DNA from: Hygrophila difformis
Taxonomy: Eukaryota > Streptophyta > Magnoliopsida > Lamiales > Acanthaceae
Direction: 5' to 3'
Assembly: GCA_030278955.1 (NCBI GenBank)
Contig: JAOANR010000001.1
Location: forward strand, 22,671,468 to 22,735,467
DNA length: 64,000 nt
Positions within the stretch are counted from its first letter, which is position 1; each line of letters starts with the position of its first letter. The notes below the pieces were generated by a model. That model made no database searches. It was not told the origin of the DNA and was given only the letters and a program-made list of their open reading frames with translations. A program made the position numbers and the translations under genes. This document shows, piece after piece, positions 46,162 through 56,716 of the stretch.

Positions 46162-47656
46162 GTAAGGATTCTAAACCAATTCCTTGTTCTTTACTTCGAA
46201 TTCTAGGCCCTAACATCAAGCTTTTATCCAAACACCTCAAAATAGGATTCGTTCGGTAGATCTCGGAGGTTTGAGGCTGTTCCGGACGAGTTTGAGGGTT
46301 CAACCAAAGAGGTTTTCGACACTACACTCTTGAGAAGTAAGTTAATGATGTGCATATCAATTTTTAGAGTGTTTGGTTGAGTAATCTTCGAGATATAGTT
46401 CAATCTTCATCTTGTGCCAAATCTGTCTTTTAGGGTTTCTATCCGAGTAGTTTATTTGTTCAGCGTTTTTCGTCAAGATCCGTTCACTTTTGGAAGAACT
46501 TGTCTAAATGAAAAATGTTCCTAACACTTTAAAGATGATGTCTGTAAATTTTCATGATTTTTGGAATTGATTTGGTCGACGAAATCGGATCTGGTATTTT
46601 CTGCTATATTTGGTGACAGATTCAAGTTCCTAGCATGTTCAGTTTTGTAGTTCATATTTCTCCTAGCTATGGTCGTTTTTGATGGTCGACTTCTTCATGA
46701 AAATTGTTCATCTATGTGTCTAGTTTACTCCTGTTAAATTTCAGAATTTTTGGAACAATCTTCGAATTGTTATGGATTTTCAAGTAAGCTGTGGTCGGAT
46801 GAACAGTGGTCTTTGCACCCTTTTGAAAACAAGTTTCTGAAATGATTTTTTTTGAGTGACTTAGAGTCCGAATTTGCTAAGGCCTATTTCTGAGAAAAAT
46901 GTTTATTTTGATGTCGCCTAGCACCTGTAAAATTTTCAGAATTTTTCACAAAGTTTTACTACATTTCCTAATTCGATTTTGAAAACTGCCACAGTGTAGT
47001 CTTACCGGTGAAATTTGGTTTCGTACGTTTCGGTGGTTTTTGAGTCGATTGCTACTCTTTGATGAATCCTATGAATTCTGGAAATGTAGATATATGTTGT
47101 AATGATTAAAATGTGCTTTTTGAAACTTTGTGAGTTTTGATCGAGTTAGATGTTCAAATTGGAGGGTAAGTGCACTTGGCGTGGGCTCGTTGGGCCGCCC
47201 CCTCTTTTTGGTGGCCAAAACGGCGCCAAGGAAATATTATTATGTTGCGTGATTGTATGAGTCTATACTCCTAGGTGTATCCGTAGGGGTTACCTAGGGC
47301 TCCGGAGTGTGTCTGTATAGGGTCCGCTGCTCTCACATTGTGGATACCGTCGGCTTGTGGACATAAGTGCCCAAGCGGGTAATTGATCCCAAAACGGCTA
47401 AGGCCCTGGATCGTCGATACCGGCAGCTTGTGGACATAAGCGCCCAAGCGGGTAATGTTTTGGATGTCCTCGATCAAAATGAACAATGGTGTGGTAAAGT
47501 ATATAAAGGAAATTCCCGTGAATTATTTTTACTCGCTCGTTAGATTAAATTCCTAACTTTTTATTACTCTTCTAAATCTTTAAATTTTGTCATGCTATAC
47601 ATTAACTTACTCAGTACCGTTTGTACTGATAAATTTTTATTTCCTATTTTTCGCAG
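46162..47656 (+). promoter_or_regulatory. Inferred leader intron signals in element B LTR
   Basis: Donor-like sites AG|GTAAGG at 46162 and AA|GTAAGTTAA at 46337 are 175 bp apart. Downstream are TTAACTTACT, the hairpin CAGTACCGTTTGTACTG, a T-rich tract and CAG at 47654-47656. The arrangement is the same as in A and C. Use in splicing is inferred. Confidence 0.5.
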
Positions 47657-48012
47657 AGTAAGTGTTGGCGCATTGGGATGGGACTTTCCAAGAATAAAGA
47701 CTTGTCGCATTTTATAATTGTTTTAAATTTCTGCACTTTGGACTTTGATACTGGACTTTGGACTTTGGTTTTTGGCCGTCTGTTTGGCCCCGTTTTTATT
47801 TGTTTTAGCTTCCGCACTGATTATTACTGTGATGCATGAGATACTCTGATTTTAGTTCGGGCATGATTGAATGGTTTTTAAATTGTTTTGAAAAATTGAT
47901 ACAACTTAGCCTTAGCATTTTTCTAGATGAGCTCGACTTGGGTCGGGTCTTGTTTAGAAAAGTGTGGCGGTAATGCCCTGGCCTGGGAAATCAAATCCGG
48001 GGTGTTACAAAG

Positions 48013-48024
48013 TGGTATCAGAGC
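48013..48024 (+). promoter_or_regulatory. Primer binding site, element B (initiator tRNA-Met)
   Basis: TGGTATCAGAGC, three bases after the LTR end. Confidence 0.95.
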
Positions 48025-48275
48025 CCGAAAATTTTCAAGCTATTATTTTTTCGGCCCACTATAGAGGCCCAAATTATTTAATATCATTTTTAAGCATTTT
48101 AAGTACTATTTCCATGGAAAAAGGGAATTTTATTTTTAAAAAACCCATGGAAAAGTATATCTTGCAAACTCGACAAGTCTTAAAAACTTAGTACTATTTT
48201 TGGGGGGAAGCATGTGCATTAACAAATTATTTTCTATGTGTGGCATATCCCTTAATGTAAAATTTGCATGATTAG

Positions 48276-48737
48276 ATGGCCGACCCGAGGTTACAAGATT
48301 CCATCATGCGTTTATTGTGCTCCATGTCGGATATCACGCACGAACTTCGCCATATCTCTAGGGATGCCGCAAACGATAGAAATAGGATTGTGGCTATAGA
48401 GGAGAGGATGGAGGCTATGACCATTAGGAGTACCCAGATGGCTGCTCGCCATGATGCTCTTGCGGCCGAGTTCGAGGATTGCCGACACCACGTGCATATG
48501 CTACAGGGACGCATCTTTGCGTTGGAGGAAGTCATTGTTGGGCTGCAAAACCAGCTTAACCCCGAACCCGAGATGGAAGAGGAGGAGGAGTTTGACCCCG
48601 ATGAGTTCATCAACGTTGAGGAGGAAGAGGAGGACCCCGAGGAGGTTGTGGAGAACCCTCCGCTACCTCTTGATACCGACGAGGAGATCGAGGCTGATCG
48701 CCGGATGCTTGGCTATTCTCCCGACTACTTGATCTAG
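48276..48737 (+). CDS. ORF0 of element B: coiled-coil protein with strongly acidic tail
   Basis: This 153-aa frame starts ATGGC directly after a TGATTAG acceptor-like site. Residues ~8-90 form an amphipathic helix series (IMRLLCSMSDITHELRHISR, RIVAIEERMEAMTIRSTQMA, then RIFALEEVIVGLQNQL). Residues ~93-140 are very acidic (EMEEEEEFDPDEF, then EEEEEDPEEVVE). Sequence identity to ORF0 of A and C is weak, but position, start context, size and layout are the same. It sits in an element with an intact polyprotein, so this is the copy most likely to be functional. No known domain was recognised. Confidence 0.75.
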   Translation: MADPRLQDSIMRLLCSMSDITHELRHISRDAANDRNRIVAIEERMEAMTIRSTQMAARHDALAAEFEDCRHHVHMLQGRIFALEEVIVGLQNQLNPEPEMEEEEEFDPDEFINVEEEEEDPEEVVENPPLPLDTDEEIEADRRMLGYSPDYLI

Positions 48738-49067
48738 ACTTTATCTTGCGTTCTATCTTGTTGGACTTTTATCGTTTTTTCCCTACTAGTTTCCTATCAT
48801 TTCCGTACCTATTATTACCGCATATTGATTATCTTGATGGTACCACATTTTATGTAGTGGTGACCTAGTAGTATTTGATGTAGTAGCCTTGTTATTAAAT
48901 CGTTATCATCTAGTGGAATTTCGTATTTAGTTTTCTCTTTCCTTTCTTGCCAATGTCAGTGGTCTTTAACACTTAGAACCTATGAGGTTGAGTTCTAACC
49001 ATAGTCTAACTTGACTATTAACTTTCATCTAACCGCGAATCTAACCTCTGCGTGCTTGATCATCAGA

Positions 49068-52000
49068 ATGCCGCCCAGAGGGAGACCTAGAGCTGAGATT
49101 CCAGTGAATGAGAACGTTAATGCTCCAGCGAATGCGAACCCGCCGAATCCGGGAGTTCAAGCTAACCCCGCTCCCAACGCACTTGATGAGAGGTTGAGGA
49201 CAGTTGAGCAAGTCCTCGTTGCTCTAGGAAATGCTGAAGTCAACCGAGCTCAAGCAGCAGTACCACCCCCAGCAGCTCGGATAAATTATCTGGCAATGGT
49301 GAACCCTTACCAGCCGCCTCATTACGAGGGACAGGAGGATCCCGTGAAGTTGGAGGACTGGCTGAGGACTTTTGATAAACTGCTTACCGCCATCAGGTGT
49401 CCCGCGAATGAAAAGGTTGGTGTGGCTGTGTACTACCTGAGGGGAGAGGCTGACGAATGGTGGCAAAACCACCAAGAAGGACTTGCTGATGGTGAACATG
49501 CCTACTTCTGGGAAGAGTTTAAGGAGATGATGAGGGAAAGGTTCTATCCCCTCAGCATAAAGACTGCTAAATATGAGGAATTCATTAATCTCCGACAAGG
49601 CACCCAGACAGTTCAAGAATACTATGCGAAGTTTAAAGAGCTCGTCCGATTCGCTCCAAGGCTGGTACCAACCGATGCTGATAAAGCCCAGAAATTCGAG
49701 ATGGGGCTGAATCTCAACATCAGAGAGATCTTGGTTGGCGGACAGCACACTACTCTGCAAGCTGTTTACGATCGTGCAGTGGCAATTGCACGAGTACAAC
49801 AGCTGAAGCGCAAGGATCATGGAGAGACGAGCAAAGGCCTAAACAATTTCGATAAGAGGAATCGGAACAATAACTCTGGAAATCACTACAGAAGGGGGAA
49901 TGACCAAGGAAGGAATGATGGTCAAAGGAAGCCGGACAACAGAGAACTCAACCGAGGAGGCCAAGGAGGTTGGAGGCCGGATAACCAGGGCGCCTTCATA
50001 CCCAGATGCCGGGAATGCAACATTCCGCACTTGGTGCGTGAATGCCCAAGACCGGGGCATTGTTACCGGTGTGGCCGAGAAGGTCACATGAAGAAGGAAT
50101 GCCGGACGAGGGAGGACCGCATTGACAAGAGATTGGACCTGATAAACCGTCCTCAGGGCAACAGGCCAGCCGGGCCAAACCAGCAGGACAACCAAGGGCA
50201 GAGATTTCCGCAGGCACAGAGGCCACCTCAGAATCCAAACCAGCATGGGAATCAAGGGAGGCCAGTAGGACGCCTGAACGTGATAAATCAAGCGGACTTA
50301 GCTGCCCAAGGCGACGTGATCGAAGGTACGTTTACTGCTTTAAGCGTACCTGTCAAGGTCTTATTTGACTCAGGAGCGAGTTGCTCTTTGATTTCCACGA
50401 GAACTATATCTGCGTTAGATCTACCAGCTCCGAATAACATTAACTTAGGAATCCAATTACCATCGGGTAAGATAGTATCGTGTTCCAAACGATATGACGG
50501 GATCCCGATAGTAATCAAGAACACTGAATTCTTTGCGAACCTCATAGAATTTGACCTTAAGGATTTCGATATCATTTTGGGAATGGACTGGTTGACGAGG
50601 TACAAGGCTATCATCGAATGCCAGAAGCAGAAGATCTCGTTGGCGAAGAGTCGCGGAAAGAAGGTCATTTACTATATGCAGCCTCAGAAGAAGGGTGCCA
50701 AGATAGTAAATGCATTAAAGTTCTGCAATCTCATGCAGAAGGGATACCAACTGTACGCGTGCTACGTGCATAATCTGGAAGGCGAGGAGAACAAGATCGA
50801 CAATATCCCCGTCGTGAACGAATACCCAGATGTCTTTCCGGATGATATCCCAGGAATGCCTCCTGAGCGAGAAGTGGAGTTCACGATCGATCTCGTGCCC
50901 GGAATCGAACCGGTGTCAAAGGCACCATATCGCATGGCGCCTGCTGAGATGAAGGAGCTGAAAGAACAACTAGAGGAGTTGTTATCTAAGGGATATATTC
51001 GGCCGAGCACATCACCATGGGGAGCTCCAGTCCTGTTCGTGAAAAAGAAGGACGGCGGACTCCGATTGTGCATCGACTACCGAGGTCTTAATCAAGTGAC
51101 GATTAAGAACAAGTACCCGCTACCTAGGATCGAAGATCTCTTCGATCAACTGAAAGGAGCGTCGGTATTTTCAAAGGTTGATCTAAGGTCGGGATACCAC
51201 CAATTGCGTATCGCCGAGAACGATATACCTAAGACAGCATTCCGAACAAGATATGGACACTACGAATTCACCGTAATGTCTTTCGGTCTGACTAATGCTC
51301 CCGCAGTATTCATGAACCTCATGAATAGCGTTTTCCGAGAGTTACTAGACACATGTGTAGTCGTATTCATCGACGACATCCTAGTTTACTCGAGGAATGA
51401 GGAAGAGCATAGTAGTCATTTGCACCAAGTACTCGGACTTTTGAGGAAGAATCAACTCTACGCGAAGCTGTCTAAGTGCGAGTTTTGGAAGAATGAAGTC
51501 GCTTTTCTAGGTCATATAGTATCGGCTAAAGGAGTATCAGTCGACCCGGCGAAGATATCAGCAGTGTCTGAATGGCCGGCACCAACAAACCAGACCGAGG
51601 TAAGAAGTTTCCTAGGTCTAGCCGGATACTACCGAAGATTCGTGAAGGACTTTTCTAAAATTGCGAGACCGATGACCCAACTCCTGAAGAAAGGATTGAA
51701 GTTTGATTGGACAGCTGAGTGTGAACAGTCATTCAGTGAGCTTAAGGGAAGACTCACATCAGCACCGGTTTTAGCGTTGCCATCAGAGACTGAGGATTAT
51801 GAGGTGTATAGCGACGCCTCGAAGGAAGGTCTTGGTTGCGTGCTAATGCAAAACCAAAGGGTGATTGCTTATGCATCAAGGCAACTCAAGACGCACGAGG
51901 TAAACTACCCGACACATGATCTGGAACTGGCAGCGGTAGTGTTCGCTCTTAAGATCTGGCGACACTATCTATATGGACGAACTTGTCGGATGTTTACAGA

Positions 52001-53732
52001 TCACAAAAGCCTCAAGTATATATTTACTCAGAAAGAGTTAAATATGAGGCAGAGGAGATGGCTCGAGCTGATCAAAGACTACGATCTGGATATAGCCTAC
52101 CATGAAGGCAAGGCAAACGTCGTAGCGGATGCGTTGAGTCGCAAGACGAGACACACGGCGAACACGCTCATTCTACCTTCGGGACTGTATATGGACTTAG
52201 CTAAGTTAGATACTGAACTAGTCCATTATGGAACCGTGGTGGAGACAGTGAACGCCATAACAGTTGAATCTACCGTATTTGACGAGATTCGGGAAGCCCA
52301 ACCGGACGACGAGAATCTCCAGAGGATCAAAGGAAGAATTGGTGAAGGTAAGGCGGTAGGATTCGTGATCCATGAAGACGGAAGTGTCCGTTTCAAAGGA
52401 AGATGGTGCGTTCCTCATAAGTGCGAGGAATTGAAGAGGAAACTCATGGAAGAAGGCCACAGTACACCTTATTCAGTCCACCCTGGTGGGGATAAGTTGT
52501 ACAAGGACTTGAAGAAAATCTATTGGTGGCCGCGGATGAAGAAGGACGTTGCCGACTTTGTGGCCAAGTGTATAACCTGCCAGAAGGTGAAGGCAGTGAG
52601 GCAAAAACCGCTAGGATTGGTAAAGCCATTGGAGATCCCAAGCTGGAAGTGGGACAGCATCTCCATGGATTTTGTTTCGGGATTGCCAAGATCTCCCCGA
52701 GGAATGAATAAGATTTGGGTAATAGTTGATCGGTTAACGAAGACCGCCATTTTCATACTAATGAAGGAAAATTGGTCGATGGATCAACTAGCTAAGGCAT
52801 ACATCGAGAATGTGGTCCGAAGGCACGGAGTACCGCATGATATTATCTCAGACCGAGATAGTAGATTCGTCTCCAACTTCTGGACTAAACTACAAGAAGC
52901 CTTAGGAACCCAAATCAAGATGAGCACAGCTTTTCATCCAATGACGGACGGTCAGACTGAGCGCACGATTCAGACGCTTGAGGACATGCTGAGAGCGTGT
53001 GTACTCGAATTCAAGGGAAGTTGGGAAGACCACTTGCCGTTGATTGAATTCTCGTACAACAACAGTTATCACGCTAGCATAGGCATGGCACCGTTCGAAG
53101 CGCTTTACGGACGGAAGTGTCGTAGTCCGTTGTGCTGGACGAAGGATGATGATTCGGCAGTTGTTGGACCGCAGCTCATTGAGGATATGAATAGCAAGAT
53201 CAAGGTGGTTCAACAGAAAATGAAAGCCGCGCAAGATAGACAGAAGAGTTACGCCGACACTAGGCGGAAAGAGTTAGAATTTGAGGTGGGAGACAAGGTT
53301 ATGCTGAAAGTATCGCCCATGAAGGGGGTGATGCGATTCGGTAAACGAGGGAAGCTAAGTCCTCGCTACATTGGTCCGTACGAGATTTTGGATCGTGTAG
53401 GTACCTTGGCTTATCGTTTGGCACTTCCACCAGAGTTGTCGCGAGTGCACAACGTATTCCATGTTTCTCAACTGAAGAAATATGTGCACGACCCGACTCA
53501 CGTGTTGCAACCCGACGTGATTGAGCTAGATGATCACTTGACATACGAGGAGTATCCGATCGAGGTACTTGACGTCAAGGAAAGGGTCACAAGGAACAAG
53601 ACTGTGAGGATGGTAAAGATCCTATGGTCAAATCATGGCACCGAGGAAGCAACGTGGGAATTGGAAGCGGGTATGAAGCAAAGATATCCCAACCTTTTTC
53701 GAAGCGACTCAGGAGCAGTTATGGGGGCATAA
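49068..53732 (+). CDS. Element B gag-pol polyprotein, intact (Tekay-type chromovirus)
   Basis: A single frame of 1554 codons starts from the ATG at 49068, which follows a CATCAG acceptor-like site. The order is gag ([13 protein letters not shown]), Cys-rich zinc knuckles ([27 protein letters not shown]), protease (LFDSGAS, ~431), RT (DLRSGYHQL, catalytic FIDD ~765), RNase H ([28 protein letters not shown]), integrase (HHCC zinc finger, [14 protein letters not shown], and the E in [12 protein letters not shown]), GPY/F region ([11 protein letters not shown]) and a C-terminal chromodomain-like end ([20 protein letters not shown], then W-N-H and TWELE). All catalytic residues that I looked for are present and there is no stop. 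The frame is open 57 nt upstream of this ATG, but this start fits the A copy and the family. Confidence 0.95.
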   Translation: MPPRGRPRAEIPVNENVNAPANANPPNPGVQANPAPNALDERLRTVEQVLVALGNAEVNRAQAAVPPPAARINYLAMVNPYQPPHYEGQEDPVKLEDWLRTFDKLLTAIRCPANEKVGVAVYYLRGEADEWWQNHQEGLADGEHAYFWEEFKEMMRERFYPLSIKTAKYEEFINLRQGTQTVQEYYAKFKELVRFAPRLVPTDADKAQKFEMGLNLNIREILVGGQHTTLQAVYDRAVAIARVQQLKRKDHGETSKGLNNFDKRNRNNNSGNHYRRGNDQGRNDGQRKPDNRELNRGGQGGWRPDNQGAFIPRCRECNIPHLVRECPRPGHCYRCGREGHMKKECRTREDRIDKRLDLINRPQGNRPAGPNQQDNQGQRFPQAQRPPQNPNQHGNQGRPVGRLNVINQADLAAQGDVIEGTFTALSVPVKVLFDSGASCSLISTRTISALDLPAPNNINLGIQLPSGKIVSCSKRYDGIPIVIKNTEFFANLIEFDLKDFDIILGMDWLTRYKAIIECQKQKISLAKSRGKKVIYYMQPQKKGAKIVNALKFCNLMQKGYQLYACYVHNLEGEENKIDNIPVVNEYPDVFPDDIPGMPPEREVEFTIDLVPGIEPVSKAPYRMAPAEMKELKEQLEELLSKGYIRPSTSPWGAPVLFVKKKDGGLRLCIDYRGLNQVTIKNKYPLPRIEDLFDQLKGASVFSKVDLRSGYHQLRIAENDIPKTAFRTRYGHYEFTVMSFGLTNAPAVFMNLMNSVFRELLDTCVVVFIDDILVYSRNEEEHSSHLHQVLGLLRKNQLYAKLSKCEFWKNEVAFLGHIVSAKGVSVDPAKISAVSEWPAPTNQTEVRSFLGLAGYYRRFVKDFSKIARPMTQLLKKGLKFDWTAECEQSFSELKGRLTSAPVLALPSETEDYEVYSDASKEGLGCVLMQNQRVIAYASRQLKTHEVNYPTHDLELAAVVFALKIWRHYLYGRTCRMFTDHKSLKYIFTQKELNMRQRRWLELIKDYDLDIAYHEGKANVVADALSRKTRHTANTLILPSGLYMDLAKLDTELVHYGTVVETVNAITVESTVFDEIREAQPDDENLQRIKGRIGEGKAVGFVIHEDGSVRFKGRWCVPHKCEELKRKLMEEGHSTPYSVHPGGDKLYKDLKKIYWWPRMKKDVADFVAKCITCQKVKAVRQKPLGLVKPLEIPSWKWDSISMDFVSGLPRSPRGMNKIWVIVDRLTKTAIFILMKENWSMDQLAKAYIENVVRRHGVPHDIISDRDSRFVSNFWTKLQEALGTQIKMSTAFHPMTDGQTERTIQTLEDMLRACVLEFKGSWEDHLPLIEFSYNNSYHASIGMAPFEALYGRKCRSPLCWTKDDDSAVVGPQLIEDMNSKIKVVQQKMKAAQDRQKSYADTRRKELEFEVGDKVMLKVSPMKGVMRFGKRGKLSPRYIGPYEILDRVGTLAYRLALPPELSRVHNVFHVSQLKKYVHDPTHVLQPDVIELDDHLTYEEYPIEVLDVKERVTRNKTVRMVKILWSNHGTEEATWELEAGMKQRYPNLFRSDSGAVMGA

Positions 53733-53742
53733 CTGCAGTCCT

Positions 53743-53757
53743 AAGGGGGAGAGGATG
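53743..53757 (+). other. First (relic) polypurine tract and LTR start of element B
   Basis: AAGGGGGAGAGGATG is followed by TGTGATACCCCGCGC, an LTR-like beginning that leads nowhere. The real 3' LTR starts 142 bp later. The position relative to the pol stop is the same as the working polypurine tract of element C. Confidence 0.7.
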
Positions 53758-53883
53758 TGATACCCCGCGCAGAGTCGTCGCGAGCTGAGTTAAGAATTTT
53801 AAATTGCGAGCCTCAATAATTTCTTTGTGCCAATTATTAATTTTCCCAAGTGCGACCCAACTTCGAGGACGAAGTTGATTTCT

Positions 53884-53896
53884 AAGGAGGGTAGAC
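53884..53896 (+). promoter_or_regulatory. Polypurine tract of element B
   Basis: AAGGAGGGTAGAC directly precedes the 3' LTR, with AACTTCGAGGACGAAGTT just upstream, as in element A. Confidence 0.85.
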
Positions 53897-56716
53897 TGTA
53901 ATACCCGAGAAATCAACATCGAGTATTAAATCCGAAAAATTAATTAATTGGATTTAACTATCGCAACCGAAATAATTCCGGGAGAGCGGAATTAAATATT
54001 TTCGCACGATAGCAACTCGAAGAGAGTTATCGGAATATCCAACAAGCGGATAATCCAAATATGATTTTTAAAAGATCAAAAATCATATTATAAAAAAAAA
54101 AAAAAAGATAGAAAAATCGCTACCTGGGGTGGCGCGGTGGCCGCGCGGTGGCGCGCCACCAGCGCGCCGCCACCCCAGTAGCAGCGTTTCAAAACGCTGC
54201 TACGCGTTTCTTGATTTTTGAAGCCATTTACTCGAGTTTGATTCATGGGATTGATGCACATTCATGTCTCAGATGTTGGTGGATGTATTGGGACTCTTTT
54301 GGACGAAGCTAGAAGGTTCTAGAACCCCTACATGGCTGTGAGTTGGAGAATACATGAACTTGGGGGGATGAGTTGAACCATGGTTTGTAGAGTGGATTGG
54401 ATAGGATTTGAGGGAGTGTATTTCGAGTTGTGGACTGTCATTAAGTCCCTCATACTTCCAAGATGCATTAAGCATCCTTTTGGGAACCTAAATCACCCCA
54501 TTCCCATCCTTAATCACCCACCAAACCCCCTCATTCACACTAATCCGAAATTCAGATTCTAGAGAGTGTTGGTGAGAGCTTTGAGTGTTCTTCCTTGTTC
54601 CAGGAGGTGTTGAGCGAGATCAAGCATTCCAATCCCTTCTCCTACGTCTAGGTAAGGATTCTAAACCAATTCCTTGTTCTTTACTTCGAATTCTAGGCCC
54701 TAACATCAAGCTTTTATCCAAACACCTCAAAATAGGATTCGTTCGGTAGATCTCGGAGGTTTGAGGCTGTTCCGGACGAGTTTGAGGGTTCAACCAAAGA
54801 GGTTTTCGACACTACACTCTTGAGAAGTAAGTTAATGATGTGCATATCAATTTTTAGAGTGTTTGGTTGAGTAATCTTCGAGATATAGTTCAATCTTCAT
54901 CTTGTGCCAAATCTGTCTTTTAGGGTTTCTATCCGAGTAGTTTATTTGTTCAGCGTTTTTCGTCAAGATCCGTTCACTTTTGGAAGAACTTGTCTAAATG
55001 AAAAATGTTCCTAACACTTTAAAGATGATGTCTGTAAATTTTCATGATTTTTGGAATTGATTTGGTCGACGAAATCGGATCTGGTATTTTCTGCTATATT
55101 TGGTGACAGATTCAAGTTCCTAGCATGTTCAGTTTTGTAGTTCATATTTCTCCTAGCTATGGTCGTTTTTGATGGTCGACTTCTTCATGAAAATTGTTCA
55201 TCTATGTGTCTAGTTTACTCCTGTTAAATTTCAGAATTTTTGGAACAATCTTCGAATTGTTATGGATTTTCAAGTAAGCTGCGACACTTTGTTCCACTCC
55301 TTTCATTTTTACTCCAAGCGCGATTGCTATAATATATACTTCCTCGACCACTTTTGCCCGGGGGGCCGCTTTCGATTCCAAAAAGATCTTATTCAGTTGG
55401 ACATTCAAAACGGTCATTGAGGAATACTTAGGCTTAGAGGGTGGTCCCCCCTTCCTCCTCTTCTTAAGCTTGCTAACGTCATATGAATATGAGAGAAATG
55501 GTCGGATGAACAGTGGTCTTTGCACCCTTTTGAAAACAAGTTTCTGAAATAATTTTTTTTGAGTGACTTAGAGTCCGAATTTGCTAAGGCCTATTTCTGA
55601 GAAAAATGTTTATTTTGATGTCGCCTAGCACCTGTAAAATTTTCAGAATTTTTCACAAAGTTTTACTACATTTCCTAATTCGATTTTGAAAACTGCCACA
55701 GTGTAGTCTTACCGGTGAAATTTGGTTTCGTACGTTTCGGTGGTTTTTGAGTCGATTGCTACTCTTTGATGAATCCTATGAATTCTGGAAATGTAGATAT
55801 ATGTTGTAATGATTAAAATGTGCTTTTTGAAACTTTGTGAGTTTTGATCGAGTTAGATGTTCAATTTGGAGGGTAAGTGCACTTGGCGTGGGCTCGTTGG
55901 GCCGCCCCCTCTTTTTGGTGGCCAAAACGGCGCCAAGGAAATATTATTATGTTGCGTGATTGTATGAGTCTATACTCCTAGGTGTATCCGTAGGGGTTAC
56001 CTAGGGCTCCGGAGTGTGTCTGTATAGGGTCCGCTGCTCTCACATTGTGGATACCGTCGGCTTGTGGACATAAGTGCCCAAGCGGGTAATTGATCCCAAA
56101 ACGGCTAAGGCCCTGGATCGTCGATACCGGCAGCTTGTGGACATAAGCGCCCAAGCGGGTAATGTTTTGGATGTCCTCGATCAAAATGAACAATGGTGTG
56201 GTAAAGTATATAAAGGAAATTCCCGTGAATTATTTTTACTCGCTCGTTAGATTAAATTCCTAACTTTTTATTACTCTTCTAAATCTTTAAATTTTGTCAT
56301 GCTATACATTAACTTACTCAGTACCGTTTGTACTGATAAATTTTTATTTCCTATTTTTCGCAGAGTAAGTGTTGGCGCATTGGGATGGGACTTTCCAAGA
56401 ATAAAGACTTGTCGCATTTTATAATTGTTTTAAATTTCTGCACTTTGGACTTTGATACTGGACTTTGGACTTTGGTTTTTGGCCGTCTGTTTGGCCCCGT
56501 TTTTATTTGTTTTAGCTTCCGCACTGATTATTACTGTGATGCATGAGATACTCTGATTTTAGTTCGGGCATGATTGAATGGTTTTTAAATTGTTTTGAAA
56601 AATTGATACAACTTAGCCTTAGCATTTTTCTAGATGAGCTCGACTTGGGTCGGGTCTTGTTTAGAAAAGTGTGGCGGTAATGCCCTGGCCTGGGAAATCA
56701 AATCCGGGGTGTTACA
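53897..56716 (+). repeat. Element B 3' LTR (2820 bp)
   Basis: It is near-identical to the 5' LTR apart from a 217-bp insertion at 55282-55498, a 13-bp shorter AATTAATT stretch near 53940, and very few substitutions. It ends GGGGTGTTACA, followed by the CTGAC duplication. Confidence 0.95.
55282..55498 (-). other. 217-bp insertion present only in the element B 3' LTR
   Basis: In the 5' LTR the sequence reads AAGCTG|TGGTCGG; here 217 bp separate those halves. On the minus strand the insert is fully open and protein-like (SKLKKRRKGGPPSKPKYSSM, then TVLNVQLNKIFLESKAAPRA and KVVEEVYIIAIALGVKMKGV). Clear target duplications or inverted ends are lacking. It looks like captured coding DNA or filler DNA from break repair, and it arrived after B integrated. 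I do not recognise the source protein. Confidence 0.8.

Larger units (their letters stand above)
45393..48009 (+). repeat. Element B 5' LTR (2617 bp)
   Basis: It begins TGTAATACCCGAG like A and ends GGGGTGTTACA. Landmarks: a GC-rich palindrome (about 45635-45687); a perfect 12-bp-stem palindrome at 45688-45713; donors at 46162 and 46337; three repeats with GAAAAATGTTC-type cores; a region with TCCGTAGGGG and GGCTCCGGAGTG shared with A; two direct repeats, each with GCTTG...CAAGC arms (about 47343-47456); TTAACTTACT plus a hairpin at 47612-47628; an acceptor CAG at 47654-47656; and a terminal hairpin at 47921-47959. Confidence 0.95.
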
